Shown here: piece by piece, positions 55,819 through 64,000 of the stretch
How positions within the stretch are numbered: position 1 is the first letter of the stretch
Layout: every line of letters begins with the position of its first letter
Origin: Terasakiispira papahanaumokuakeensis
GTDB taxonomy: Bacteria; Pseudomonadota; Gammaproteobacteria; Pseudomonadales; Halomonadaceae
Length of the DNA: 64,000 nt
NCBI RefSeq assembly: GCF_001709345.1
Contig: NZ_MDTQ01000001.1
Span: 908,717 to 972,716, forward strand
Direction of reading: 5' to 3'
Position numbers and translations under genes: made by a program
Notes under the pieces: generated by a model
Databases searched by the model: none
Seen by the model: only the letters and a program-made list of their open reading frames with translations
What the model was told of the DNA's origin: nothing

Positions 55819-56703
55819 ATGGCTCACCATTGGCATCATCACACTCAGGTATTCTCTCTTCCCGATCAGCAGCTGACCTACCATCTTTTTACTCGCCCCC
55901 CGGCTCAATGTAAGACCCCTGGCCGCTTATTGTTATTGCATGGCGCGGGTGTAGCGGGTGAACTCACCTGGTCTGGTATCTTGCGCCGTTTATCGCATTG
56001 GCATGAAGTATTGGTCCCTGATTTACGCGGAATGGGCGACACTCGTTTTCCTGATGGGGTCGAGCGTCCCTTTACTGTCGAGCAAGTTCGAGATGACGTG
56101 TTGCAGTTGTTAGATCAACGCGGCTGGTTTGAGTTTGATCTGGCCGGTTATTCTTTTGGGGGCTTGATTGCCATGTTGGTGGCTCAGTCTCGTCCGGGTG
56201 TGGTTAAGCATACAGCCTTGCTGGAGCCGGCGTTGATGGAACGCGCCGATTTAACAACATTACGGCGGATTCGTCAGGATTACTCTGATGCGGCACAAGC
56301 CATGCGCAGTGAGAATATGGCCCACCGACATGCGGGGATTGTGAAGTTTTTGGATCGGGTTTCACCGCATCGTTCATCCAGTAGGCGTGTTGAGCAAGCG
56401 ACGATCCACCGTTTGGCCCATCGACCGGAAGGTTTTTCATACGCATTGGATGCTGTCACTGATGCCGTGCATCGCCTAGACCGTGAGGCTTTATTTGCGG
56501 TACAGCGTCAGGTCATGACATTTTATGGTGGGCGAAGCCCTGAACCATTGAAGCAGTTTCACCGGCAGATGGCTGCAACCCGCACGGATTGGCAGTGTGT
56601 GGAAGTGCCGGGAACGGATCATGCTTTGCCTTATCAAAAGCCACAGCGTATTGCATATGGATTGGATCATTTTTACAGGATTGTTGACAATGGAGTGGCA
56701 TGA
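55819..56703 (+). CDS. Alpha/beta hydrolase
   Basis: A 294-residue alpha/beta-hydrolase-fold enzyme. LLLLHGAGVAGELTW gives the oxyanion region, GYSFGGLIAML the nucleophile elbow with Ser, and VPGTDHALPY the catalytic His. The substrate is unknown. It is a stand-alone gene between pabB and the GntR/prp cluster. Its last codons overlap an operator-like near-palindrome (56690-56701). A function in the 2-methylcitrate region is not indicated. Confidence 0.88.
   Translation: MAHHWHHHTQVFSLPDQQLTYHLFTRPPAQCKTPGRLLLLHGAGVAGELTWSGILRRLSHWHEVLVPDLRGMGDTRFPDGVERPFTVEQVRDDVLQLLDQRGWFEFDLAGYSFGGLIAMLVAQSRPGVVKHTALLEPALMERADLTTLRRIRQDYSDAAQAMRSENMAHRHAGIVKFLDRVSPHRSSSRRVEQATIHRLAHRPEGFSYALDAVTDAVHRLDREALFAVQRQVMTFYGGRSPEPLKQFHRQMAATRTDWQCVEVPGTDHALPYQKPQRIAYGLDHFYRIVDNGVA
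56690..56701. promoter_or_regulatory. Operator-like near-palindrome ATTGTTGACAAT
   Basis: One base different from the perfect palindrome at 56873-56884. It falls inside the end of the hydrolase gene, about 180 bp upstream of that site. It may be a second site for the GntR regulator. Confidence 0.4.
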
Positions 56704-56842
56704 ACGTTTATTAACCCATGAGGTTTTCTTTAGATAAAATAACGAAAATAAAACTAACTTGATGATTTTGATGTGTTTTTTGAATAAGTATAAGCTTGGC
56801 GTTAGGTCGCGTTAGACCATAGTCGCCATTGACGCTAATGGT

Positions 56843-56855
56843 TGTAGTGTCTACA
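56843..56855. promoter_or_regulatory. Inverted repeat TGTAG-TGT-CTACA upstream of GntR gene
   Basis: Perfect 5-bp arms around a 3-nt centre, in the likely promoter region of the GntR gene. It could be a regulator site; no specific protein can be named. Confidence 0.3.
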
Positions 56856-56872
56856 TTTTGGGTGTTAACGGG

Positions 56873-56884
56873 ATTGTCGACAAT
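56873..56884. promoter_or_regulatory. Perfect palindrome ATTGTCGACAAT at the GntR start codon
   Basis: A 12-bp perfect palindrome that overlaps the ATG of the GntR gene by two bases. The TTGT...ACAA pattern suits a GntR/FadR-type dimer, which suggests autoregulation. A related copy is at 56690. Confidence 0.6.
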
Positions 56885-57614
56885 GTTGAGTGCAAATGAG
56901 AAGGCCGTGAACGACGCAACGGGTGAGCCCCAGCAAGATAGTCGGACGATTGCAGACCGTGTCTTTGAGGTGCTGCAGGATGCCATTGTCAAAGGTGATA
57001 TCGAACCCGGGAGCAAAATCACCGAGCCGGGGTTGGCCAAGCAATATGGCATTTCTCGGGGCCCATTACGTGAAGCGATTCGCCGCCTTGAGGGGCGTCG
57101 TCTGGTGACACGCATCCCGCATGTTGGGGCCCGAGTCGTGGCGTTGTCACTGAAAGAGTTGTTGGATCTTTATGATGTCCGTGAAGCAATGGAAGGTATG
57201 GCCTGTCGATTGGCTGCACGTTCCATGCCCATAGCTGAAATTGAGCAGCTTAAGGGGTTACTGGCCTATCATGAAGCTCAAGCAGAACTCCAGGATAATG
57301 TAGCCTACTATCAGGAAGGCGGTGATCTTGATTTGCACTACCGTATTATTCGCGGCAGTGGTAATGAGAAGCTGACTGAATTGCTGTGTGGCGACCTTTA
57401 TTACTTGGTGCGGATGTACCGCTATCGCTTCAGTGCGACTCAGGGGCGTCCTAAGCAGGCCTTCAAAGAGCATTACCGCATTGTCGATGCCATTGAACAA
57501 CGTGATGAAGAGTTGGCTGAGATGCTGATGCGTCGCCATATCAGGGCTTCGCGCCAAAACATTGAAGCTCGTTTTAGTGAGGCTGACCCTGCCGATGAGG
57601 TGATTAAACCGTAA
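56883..57614 (+). CDS. GntR-family (FCD) regulator of the 2-methylcitrate genes
   Basis: A 243-residue regulator with an N-terminal winged helix (TIADRVFEVLQDAIVKGDIE, then YGISRGPLREAIRRLEGRRL) and a C-terminal FCD ligand-binding domain (about 110-230). It has the conserved metal/ligand residues seen in DLHYRIIRGSGN and EHYRIVDAIEQRD. The ATG at 56883 is chosen over a TTG at 56829. It directly precedes prpB, the place of the prp regulator in many Pseudomonas and Shewanella relatives that use a GntR protein instead of the sigma-54 activator PrpR. Control by propionate-derived 2-methylcitrate is likely but inferred. Confidence 0.9.
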   Translation: MLSANEKAVNDATGEPQQDSRTIADRVFEVLQDAIVKGDIEPGSKITEPGLAKQYGISRGPLREAIRRLEGRRLVTRIPHVGARVVALSLKELLDLYDVREAMEGMACRLAARSMPIAEIEQLKGLLAYHEAQAELQDNVAYYQEGGDLDLHYRIIRGSGNEKLTELLCGDLYYLVRMYRYRFSATQGRPKQAFKEHYRIVDAIEQRDEELAEMLMRRHIRASRQNIEARFSEADPADEVIKP

Positions 57615-57739
57615 TCGGTGATGCTTCAGCAAGTGATGCCAAGTACCGCCAGAGGAGGCTGTCGTCTTGCGCGGTGCCGAGCATAGTGCTGGACGGTGCT
57701 GAATGAGCACGCAGGTGTCCATGGCCAACCTTCATCGGT

Positions 57740-57765
57740 TTATTGCAACCGCTTATTGCAACCGG
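57740..57765. repeat. Two 13-bp tandem units upstream of prpB
   Basis: TTATTGCAACCGC and TTATTGCAACCGG are adjacent; the second runs into the GGAAGGA ribosome site of prpB. Confidence 0.8.
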
Positions 57766-57778
57766 AAGGATTCAGGCC

Positions 57779-58684
57779 ATGACACAACACCATTCTGCGC
57801 TTCAGTCTGCAGGTCAACGTTTTCGCCAAGCACTTGAGGCTAATCAGCCGCTACAGATTGTCGGTACGATTAATGCTTATACGGCCTTGATGGCGAAAAA
57901 AACCGGCCATCAAGCCATTTATCTTTCTGGAGGCGGCGTCGCCAATGCCTCTTATGGTTTGCCTGATCTGGGCATGACTTCGATGAATGATGTCTTGGAA
58001 GATGTCCGTCGGATTACCAGTGCGGTTGATACACCGTTGCTGGTCGATATTGATACCGGTTGGGGCGGTGCTTTTAATATTGCCCGTACTGTCAAAGAAA
58101 TGATCAAAGCTGGCGCTGCGGCTGTTCACCTGGAAGATCAGGTGGCCCAAAAACGCTGCGGTCATCGCCCCAATAAAGAAATTGTCTCTCAAGCCGAAAT
58201 GGTGGATCGCATTAAAGCGGCCGCTGATGCCAAAACCGATCCTGACTTTTTCATTATTGCGCGTACGGATGCTTTCCAGAAAGAGGGCTTGAATGCCGCT
58301 GTTGATCGTGCGCAGGCCTGCTTGGAAGCGGGCGCTGATGCGATCTTCGCCGAAGCTGTTCATACGCTTGATGACTATCAGGCTTTCTCCAAGGGCATTA
58401 ATGGTGCTCACTTGTTGGCCAATATCACCGAGTTCGGGGCGACTCCTCTATTTAATAAGCAAGAGCTAGCGACCCATGGTGCGACGATGGTGCTGTATCC
58501 GTTGTCTGCTTTTCGTGCCATGAATCAAGCTGCACTGACCGTTTATCAGAGCATTCTTGAACATGGTGATCAGAAAGCAGTGGTCGACATGATGCAAACA
58601 CGTGCCGATCTCTATGATTTTCTCGATTATCACGAGTTTGAACAAAAGCTTGATGCGCTGTTTGCTGAAGGTAAAAACAAATAA
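57779..58684 (+). CDS. prpB: 2-Methylisocitrate lyase
   Basis: A 301-residue enzyme that splits 2-methylisocitrate into pyruvate and succinate, last step of the 2-methylcitrate cycle. [20 protein letters not shown], the metal-binding DIDTGWGG, catalytic [10 protein letters not shown] and IARTDAF are all in place. The ATG at 57779 follows GGAAGGA; an in-frame upstream start at 57743 is unlikely. It begins the prpB-prpC-acnD-prpF gene order. Two extra copies of a 15-bp unit follow its stop. Confidence 0.96.
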   Translation: MTQHHSALQSAGQRFRQALEANQPLQIVGTINAYTALMAKKTGHQAIYLSGGGVANASYGLPDLGMTSMNDVLEDVRRITSAVDTPLLVDIDTGWGGAFNIARTVKEMIKAGAAAVHLEDQVAQKRCGHRPNKEIVSQAEMVDRIKAAADAKTDPDFFIIARTDAFQKEGLNAAVDRAQACLEAGADAIFAEAVHTLDDYQAFSKGINGAHLLANITEFGATPLFNKQELATHGATMVLYPLSAFRAMNQAALTVYQSILEHGDQKAVVDMMQTRADLYDFLDYHEFEQKLDALFAEGKNK

Positions 58685-58710
58685 AGGTAAAACACATAAA
58701 GGTAAAACAC
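58681..58710. repeat. Two perfect 15-bp tandem units after prpB
   Basis: ATAAAGGTAAAACAC is repeated exactly at 58681 and 58696. The end of prpB just before (GAAGGTAAAAACAA) looks like an older copy. Confidence 0.85.
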
Positions 58711-58753
58711 ATCAACGCTGAAAGCATGCCGCGACAGAAGAGGAGGAGGTCAT

Positions 58754-59884
58754 ATGGCAGAGGCAAAACAACTCAGTGGTGCCGGGCTGCGTGGTCAGTC
58801 GGCCGGTGAAACGGCACTGTGTACTGTCGGCCAAAGTGGCTCAGGGCTGACTTATCGAGGTTATGACATCAAGGCGCTGGCCGATCAGGTCGAGTTCGAA
58901 GAAGTCGCCTATCTACTGCTCTATGGCAAGCTGCCGAATGTGCAGGAGTTGCAAGACTATAAAGCGCGCTTGAAAAGCATGCGCGGGCTCCCGGCAGCAC
59001 TGAAAACCGTTTTGGAGCAGATTCCGGCCAATGCCCACCCGATGGACGTGATGCGCACGGGTTGCTCCATGTTGGGTAACTTGGAAACTGAAGCTGATTT
59101 TGGTCAGCAGCATCAACATATTGATCGGATGCTGGCCGTTTTCCCCTCCATCATCAATTACTGGTATAACTTCGCGCATTACGGCAAGCGCATCGAGACG
59201 GAAACGGATGCGGATTCCATTGGTGAGCATTTTCTTTGGACGTTACATGGCAAGCAGCCTGATCCGTTACATGTCAAGGTGATGCATGCCTCTCTGATCC
59301 TATATGCCGAGCACGAGTTTAATGCCTCGACTTTCACTGCACGCGTTTGTGCTTCCACGCTGTCGGATATTCATAGCTGTATTACCGGAGCGATAGGCTC
59401 ACTTCGAGGCCCATTGCATGGCGGCGCTAATGAAGCGGCGATGGCGATGATCAGTCAGTGGCAAACGCCCGATGAGGCTGAAGACGCCATCATGGGTATG
59501 CTGGCCCGTAAAGATAAAATCATGGGCTTTGGCCATGCGATCTACCGCGATTCAGATCCGCGTAATGCCATCATCAAGGCTTGGTCCAAGCAGTTATCCG
59601 AACAAGTCGGTGATACGGTGTTGTTCCCGGTGTCTGAGCGTGTTGAAGCGGTGATGTGGCGTGAGAAAAAGTTGTTCTGTAATGCTGACTTTTTCCATGC
59701 TTCGGCTTATCACTTCATGGGGATTCCCACTGAGTTGTTTACGCCCATCTTCGTGTGTTCACGGGTCTCAGGTTGGGCCGCTCACGTCATCGAGCAAAGG
59801 GCTAATAACCGTATTATCCGCCCCAGTGCTGATTATACTGGGCCGGATGAGCGCCCAGTACCGGGCCTGGAAGACCGTGACTAA
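58754..59884 (+). CDS. prpC: 2-Methylcitrate synthase
   Basis: A 376-residue citrate-synthase-family enzyme joining propionyl-CoA and oxaloacetate. The catalytic histidines are in GPLHGGANEAAM and GFGHAIYRDSDPRNAII, and the aspartate region is ADFFHASAYHFMGIP. The N-terminus GLRGQSAGETALCTVGQSGS is typical of PrpC rather than GltA. GGAGGAGG precedes the ATG. It follows prpB by 69 bp. Confidence 0.95.
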   Translation: MAEAKQLSGAGLRGQSAGETALCTVGQSGSGLTYRGYDIKALADQVEFEEVAYLLLYGKLPNVQELQDYKARLKSMRGLPAALKTVLEQIPANAHPMDVMRTGCSMLGNLETEADFGQQHQHIDRMLAVFPSIINYWYNFAHYGKRIETETDADSIGEHFLWTLHGKQPDPLHVKVMHASLILYAEHEFNASTFTARVCASTLSDIHSCITGAIGSLRGPLHGGANEAAMAMISQWQTPDEAEDAIMGMLARKDKIMGFGHAIYRDSDPRNAIIKAWSKQLSEQVGDTVLFPVSERVEAVMWREKKLFCNADFFHASAYHFMGIPTELFTPIFVCSRVSGWAAHVIEQRANNRIIRPSADYTGPDERPVPGLEDRD

Positions 59885-59898
59885 TCACTGCGTCAGTC

Positions 59899-59928
59899 AA
59901 CTTTGAGTGATTCAAGTTTGAGTGATTG
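59899..59928. repeat. Two 15-bp tandem units between prpC and acnD
   Basis: AACTTTGAGTGATTC and AAGTTTGAGTGATTG are adjacent in the 199-bp gap between prpC and acnD. No terminator is clear in this gap. Confidence 0.7.
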
Positions 59929-60083
59929 ACCTATAAAAGGGCGCAAGGGATGTAGCGCTCTTCGGTGAGTTGACCTCAAGACCATACACTGGGGTCGTTG
60001 TGACGATTGCCATCTTCGAATTGATGTTGTACGCGAGATGATGATGTTACACACAACGACCGCTTCACCTGATGATATTGGCC

Positions 60084-62702
60084 ATGAATACAGATTATCG
60101 AAAACCCCTACCGGGTACGGATTTGGATTATTTTGATGTGCGTGAAGCCGTCGACGATATTCAACCCGATGCCTACGCTGGCCTGCCGTATACGTCTCGT
60201 GTGCTTGCCGAACAGCTGGTGCGTCGCTGTTCGCCTGAGCAGTTAACCGATGCATTGAAGCAGCTCATCGAGCGCAAGCGTGATCTGGATTTTCCTTGGT
60301 ATCCGGCGCGGGTTGTGTGTCACGACATTTTAGGGCAAACCGCACTGGTGGATTTGGCTGGCCTGCGTGATGCCATTGCGGATAAAGGGGGCGATCCGGC
60401 AAAAGTTAACCCAGTTGTGCCCACGCAGCTGATCGTCGATCACTCGCTAGCGGTTGAGCATGCCGGGTTCGAGCCGGATGCGTTTGAGCAGAACCGAGCC
60501 ATTGAAGATCGGCGCAATGAAGATCGATTCCACTTTATCGAGTGGACGAAGACAGCCTTCAGCAATGTGGATGTGATTCCCGCGGGGAATGGCATCATGC
60601 ACCAGATTAACCTGGAGAAGATGTCGCCAGTGGTGCAGGCTCGACCGGATGAAAATGGTAAAGGTGTCGCCTTCCCTGATACCTGCGTCGGTACTGACAG
60701 CCATACGCCACACATTGATAGTCTGGGTGTGATTGCCATCGGTGTTGGCGGGTTAGAAGCCGAAACCGTGATGTTAGGTCGTCCTTCCATGATGCGCTTG
60801 CCTGACATCGTTGGGGTGAAACTGACCGGGCAACGTCAGCCGGGCATCACGGCGACCGATATTGTGCTGGCGCTGACAGAATTTCTGCGCCAACAGCGGG
60901 TGGTCTCGGCCTATTTGGAATTCTTTGGGGAAGGGGCTCGTCATTTGACCTTGGGGGATCGGGCGACGATCTCTAATATGACGCCGGAATTCGGTGCTTC
61001 AGCGGGTCTCTTTTATATTGATGAACAAACACTGGATTACCTCACCTTGACCGGGCGTGAGCCCGAGCAGGTTGCATTGGTGGAACAGTACGCCAAAACC
61101 GTTGGACTCTGGGCCGATGATTTGGTCGATGCTCAATATGAGCGAGTGCTCGAGTTTGATCTTTCCTCCGTCGATCGCACTATGGCAGGCCCCTCAAATC
61201 CGCATCGTCGTTTGCCAACGCATGATTTGCATGAGCGAGGGATCGCCGTCGATCTGGATAAAGCGCGTGCTGAAGAAAGTGCCGGTCAGTTACCGGATGG
61301 GGCTGTCATTATTGCGGCGATCACTTCTTGTACGAATACCTCTAACCCTCGCAATGTCGTGGCCGCCGGGTTGCTGGCGAAAAAGGCCAATGCGTTAGGG
61401 CTAATTCGTAAGCCTTGGGTGAAGTCCTCCTTTGCGCCAGGCTCCAAGGTCGCGCGCCTGTATTTGGAAGAATCAGGGTTGCTGCCGGAGCTGGAAAAAC
61501 TGGGTTTTGGGATTGTCGCCTACGCCTGTACAACCTGTAATGGCATGTCAGGTGCGCTGGATCCGAAAATTCAGCAGGAGATTATTGATCGAGACTTGTA
61601 CTCCACAGCGGTATTGTCCGGTAACCGCAACTTTGATGGACGTATCCACCCTTATGCCAAGCAAGCCTTTTTGGCTTCGCCGCCTTTGGTCGTGGCTTAT
61701 GCCATTGCGGGAACGATCCGTTTTGATATCGAACAAGATGTGCTGGGTAATGGGCCAGATGGTCAGCCGATCACATTAAAAGATCTCTGGCCGAGCGATG
61801 AAGAGATTGATGAGATCGTCAATCAATATGTCAAACCGCAACAGTTCCGGGATGTCTATATCCCGATGTTCGATCTGGGCAAATTTGAGCAGGCACCGAG
61901 CCCCTTGTATGACTGGCGCCCGATGTCGACTTACATCCGTCGTCCGCCATACTGGGAAGGTGCCTCGGCTGCGGAGCGAACGCTCCAAGGCATGCGGCCG
62001 CTGGCTGTATTAGGCGATAACATCACCACAGATCACTTATCACCTTCTAATGCGATTCTGCCAGACAGTGCAGCTGGAGAATATTTGGCCAAAATGGGGC
62101 TTCCGGAAGAAGACTTTAATTCCTACGCGACCCACCGAGGCGATCATCTGACCGCCCAACGGGCGACCTTTGCCAACCCCAAGCTAGTCAATGAAATGGC
62201 TGTGGTCGACGGTGAAGTCAAGCAAGGCTCGCTCGCTCGCGTTGAGCCTGATGGGCAAGTGATGCGCATGTGGGAGGCGATTGAAACCTACCAACAACGT
62301 AAGCAGAACCTCATTATTGTTGCGGGGGCTGATTATGGGCAGGGCTCATCCCGTGACTGGGCGGCCAAAGGGGTACGTTTGGCTGGCGTGGAAGCGATCG
62401 TGGCAGAAGGCTTCGAGCGTATTCACCGCACGAACCTCGTGGGCATGGGGGTTCTACCCCTTCAATTCCATGAGGGGACCACGCGTCATACGCTGTCGAT
62501 AGAGGGCACAGAAACCTTTGATGTGCTGGGCGACATTCGGGCTCGGGCTGAAATGACCTTGGTGATCCATCGCCATAACGGTGAAGCCATTAAAGTGCCG
62601 GTGCTATGCCGATTGGATACGCAAGAAGAAGTCTCCATTTATAACGCCGGTGGTGTTTTACAGCGCTTTGCCCAAGATTTTCTTGAGGCGGAAACGGCTT
62701 AA
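60084..62702 (+). CDS. acnD: 2-Methylcitrate dehydratase (AcnD type, Fe/S-dependent)
   Basis: An 872-residue aconitase-family enzyme converting 2-methylcitrate to 2-methyl-trans-aconitate, used with PrpF in place of PrpD. The ATG at 60084 (MNTDYRKPLPGTDLDYFD) matches the usual AcnD N-terminus; the ATG at 60072 is an alternative. The 4Fe-4S cysteines are in AITSCTNTSNP and YACTTCNGMSG. The swivel domain has GDNITTDHLSPSNAI and GADYGQGSSRDWAAKG. It precedes prpF by 34 bp. Confidence 0.96.
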   Translation: MNTDYRKPLPGTDLDYFDVREAVDDIQPDAYAGLPYTSRVLAEQLVRRCSPEQLTDALKQLIERKRDLDFPWYPARVVCHDILGQTALVDLAGLRDAIADKGGDPAKVNPVVPTQLIVDHSLAVEHAGFEPDAFEQNRAIEDRRNEDRFHFIEWTKTAFSNVDVIPAGNGIMHQINLEKMSPVVQARPDENGKGVAFPDTCVGTDSHTPHIDSLGVIAIGVGGLEAETVMLGRPSMMRLPDIVGVKLTGQRQPGITATDIVLALTEFLRQQRVVSAYLEFFGEGARHLTLGDRATISNMTPEFGASAGLFYIDEQTLDYLTLTGREPEQVALVEQYAKTVGLWADDLVDAQYERVLEFDLSSVDRTMAGPSNPHRRLPTHDLHERGIAVDLDKARAEESAGQLPDGAVIIAAITSCTNTSNPRNVVAAGLLAKKANALGLIRKPWVKSSFAPGSKVARLYLEESGLLPELEKLGFGIVAYACTTCNGMSGALDPKIQQEIIDRDLYSTAVLSGNRNFDGRIHPYAKQAFLASPPLVVAYAIAGTIRFDIEQDVLGNGPDGQPITLKDLWPSDEEIDEIVNQYVKPQQFRDVYIPMFDLGKFEQAPSPLYDWRPMSTYIRRPPYWEGASAAERTLQGMRPLAVLGDNITTDHLSPSNAILPDSAAGEYLAKMGLPEEDFNSYATHRGDHLTAQRATFANPKLVNEMAVVDGEVKQGSLARVEPDGQVMRMWEAIETYQQRKQNLIIVAGADYGQGSSRDWAAKGVRLAGVEAIVAEGFERIHRTNLVGMGVLPLQFHEGTTRHTLSIEGTETFDVLGDIRARAEMTLVIHRHNGEAIKVPVLCRLDTQEEVSIYNAGGVLQRFAQDFLEAETA

Positions 62703-62736
62703 ACTCGATTGATGATCAACAGAAAAGGAAGCCGGT

Positions 62737-63909
62737 ATGGCGCAAATTAAAATTCCCGCCACTTATATGCGCGGCGGCACCAGTAAAGGGGTTTTCTTTA
62801 AATTATCTGACTTACCTGTCGCGGCACAAACCCCAGGCCCTATTCGTGATGCATTATTGTTGCGTGTAATAGGTAGCCCTGACCCTTATCGTAAGCAGGT
62901 CGATGGTATGGGGGGCGCGACTTCCAGCACCAGTAAAACGGTGATCCTGTCGCCCTCAACACAGCCTGATCACGACGTCGACTATCTCTTTGGACAAGTC
63001 TCCATTGATCAGCCTTTTGTCGATTGGAGTGGGAACTGCGGTAACCTGACTGCGGCTGTAGGGGCTTTTGCGATCCATTCTGGATTAGTTGATCCGACCC
63101 AGCTGCCTGATGACGGTGTGGCGACGATTCGGGTCTGGCAAGTGAATATCCAGAAAACGATTGTTGTGAAAGTGCCGATGCATCAAGGGCAGGTGCAAGA
63201 AACTGGGGACTTCGAACTGGATGGGGTGACTTTCCCGGCGGCTGAAATTGAAGTGGCCTTTATGGACCCCGCTGATGGTGAAGGGGCCATGTTCCCCACG
63301 GGCCAGATTGTGGATGAACTGAATGTGCCCGGTGTCGGTACGCTGTCAGCCACCTTGATTAATGCGGGGATTCCGACCATCTTCGTCAGAGCCGAAGATA
63401 TCGGCTATACCGGTATGGAATTACAAGGCGATATCAACAGTGACCCCAAGGCACTGGCCACGTTTGAAGCGATTCGCGCTCAAGGTGCCGTTAAAATGGG
63501 GTTGGTTGAGCGACCCGAGGATGCTGCCCAGCGTCAGCATACGCCGAAAGTGGCTTTTGTTGCGCCACCACAGCGTTACTTGTCGAGTAGTGGTAAAACC
63601 GTTGAAGCCGAAGACATTGATGTGTTGGTGAGAGCACTCTCCATGGGTCAACTGCATCATGCCATGATGGGGACTGCTGCCGTCGCCATTAGTGTTGCGG
63701 CGGCGGTACCAGGTACTTTAGTCAACCTAGCGGCGGGTGGTGGGGATCGAACATCCGTCTGCTTTGGGCATCCCTCAGGAACACTGCGAGTGGGCGCTGA
63801 AGCGGTTTGTATCGATGGCCAATGGCAGGCCCGTCAAGCGGTGATGAGCCGCAGCGCGCGTATTTTGATGGAAGGCTGGGTACGAGTGCCGGAAGAAGTG
63901 CTCAGTTAA
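62737..63909 (+). CDS. prpF: 2-Methyl-trans-aconitate isomerase PrpF
   Basis: A 390-residue isomerase that turns 2-methyl-trans-aconitate into the cis form, needed after AcnD. The N-terminus IPATYMRGGTSKGVFFKLSD and GMGGATSSTSKTVILS, followed by DWSGNCGNLTAAVGAFA with its conserved cysteine, are standard. The ending MSRSARILMEGWVRVPEE is typical. Pairing with acnD confirms the AcnD/PrpF version of the pathway. AAAAGGAAG precedes the ATG. Confidence 0.97.
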   Translation: MAQIKIPATYMRGGTSKGVFFKLSDLPVAAQTPGPIRDALLLRVIGSPDPYRKQVDGMGGATSSTSKTVILSPSTQPDHDVDYLFGQVSIDQPFVDWSGNCGNLTAAVGAFAIHSGLVDPTQLPDDGVATIRVWQVNIQKTIVVKVPMHQGQVQETGDFELDGVTFPAAEIEVAFMDPADGEGAMFPTGQIVDELNVPGVGTLSATLINAGIPTIFVRAEDIGYTGMELQGDINSDPKALATFEAIRAQGAVKMGLVERPEDAAQRQHTPKVAFVAPPQRYLSSSGKTVEAEDIDVLVRALSMGQLHHAMMGTAAVAISVAAAVPGTLVNLAAGGGDRTSVCFGHPSGTLRVGAEAVCIDGQWQARQAVMSRSARILMEGWVRVPEEVLS

Positions 63910-63950
63910 GTCAGCTCAGCTGAAGAGCGCTGAACCTTGCTGTTCGTAAA

Positions 63951-63976
63951 AAAAGCCCCGCGTGCGGGGCTTTTGT
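63951..63976 (+). terminator. Strong Rho-independent terminator after prpF
   Basis: An 11-bp perfect stem (AAAAGCCCCGC at 63951-63961 with GCGGGGCTTTT at 63964-63974) with A- and T-runs on the two sides, so it may work in both directions. It ends the prp operon. Confidence 0.93.
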
Positions 63977-64000
63977 GAATCGAGTCTAAAATAAACCGAC

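Overview
The window looks like chromosome of a moderate-GC, aerobic, heterotrophic gammaproteobacterium. The secA-argJ-mutT, pilB-pilC-coaE-yacG, cysM-relA-mazG-barA and prpB-prpC-acnD-prpF groupings, the BetT-type osmolyte carrier and the sugar dehydrogenase linked to an AraFGH importer fit an Oceanospirillales/halomonad-like organism best. That placement is inference from gene content and order; no rRNA or tRNA gene was seen to confirm it.

Layout. 1-5.4 kb: three tandem, closely related chemoreceptor genes (the first cut by the window edge). 5.8-9.3 kb: a periplasmic YCF48/BNR-like protein translationally coupled to an RND-family exporter. 9.5-15.4 kb: a sugar oxidation and uptake cluster (Gfo/Idh/MocA aldose dehydrogenase, mutarotase, AraFGH-type ABC importer). 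15.5-18.7 kb: a BetT-like choline/betaine carrier divergent from a LysR regulator. 18.7-26.1 kb: housekeeping block dciA, M23 peptidase, secA, argJ, mutT-thiE fusion. 26.3-32.3 kb: an accessory type VI secretion module, one VgrG fused to a C-terminal lipase followed by three tandem copies of an ankyrin-repeat lipoprotein, the probable immunity proteins. 32.3-37.0 kb: yacG, coaE, pilC, pilB (minus strand) and a divergent type IV pilin. 37.1-41.5 kb: ppc and three small genes (DUF2489, YaaR/DUF327, GNAT). 41.8-49.1 kb: cysM, relA, mazG, barA. 49.1-52.4 kb: btuF and btuB with a cobalamin riboswitch. 52.7-56.7 kb: dadA, pabB, an alpha/beta hydrolase. 56.9-63.9 kb: a GntR regulator and the 2-methylcitrate cycle genes prpB, prpC, acnD, prpF, ended by a strong terminator.

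The most unusual part is the VgrG-lipase/ankyrin array. The spacers between the ankyrin genes carry degenerate antisense copies of the 3' end of the neighbouring yacG gene, so the duplicated unit was an ankyrin gene plus the tail of convergent yacG. The central part of vgrG differs sharply in codon usage from its effector end, suggesting a mosaic gene. A second theme is that many intergenic gaps contain two to five adjacent imperfect copies of a 13-19 bp unit, and one such tract has expanded inside mazG. Genes normally present in these syntenic blocks (pilD, zapD, rlmD) are absent from their usual places.
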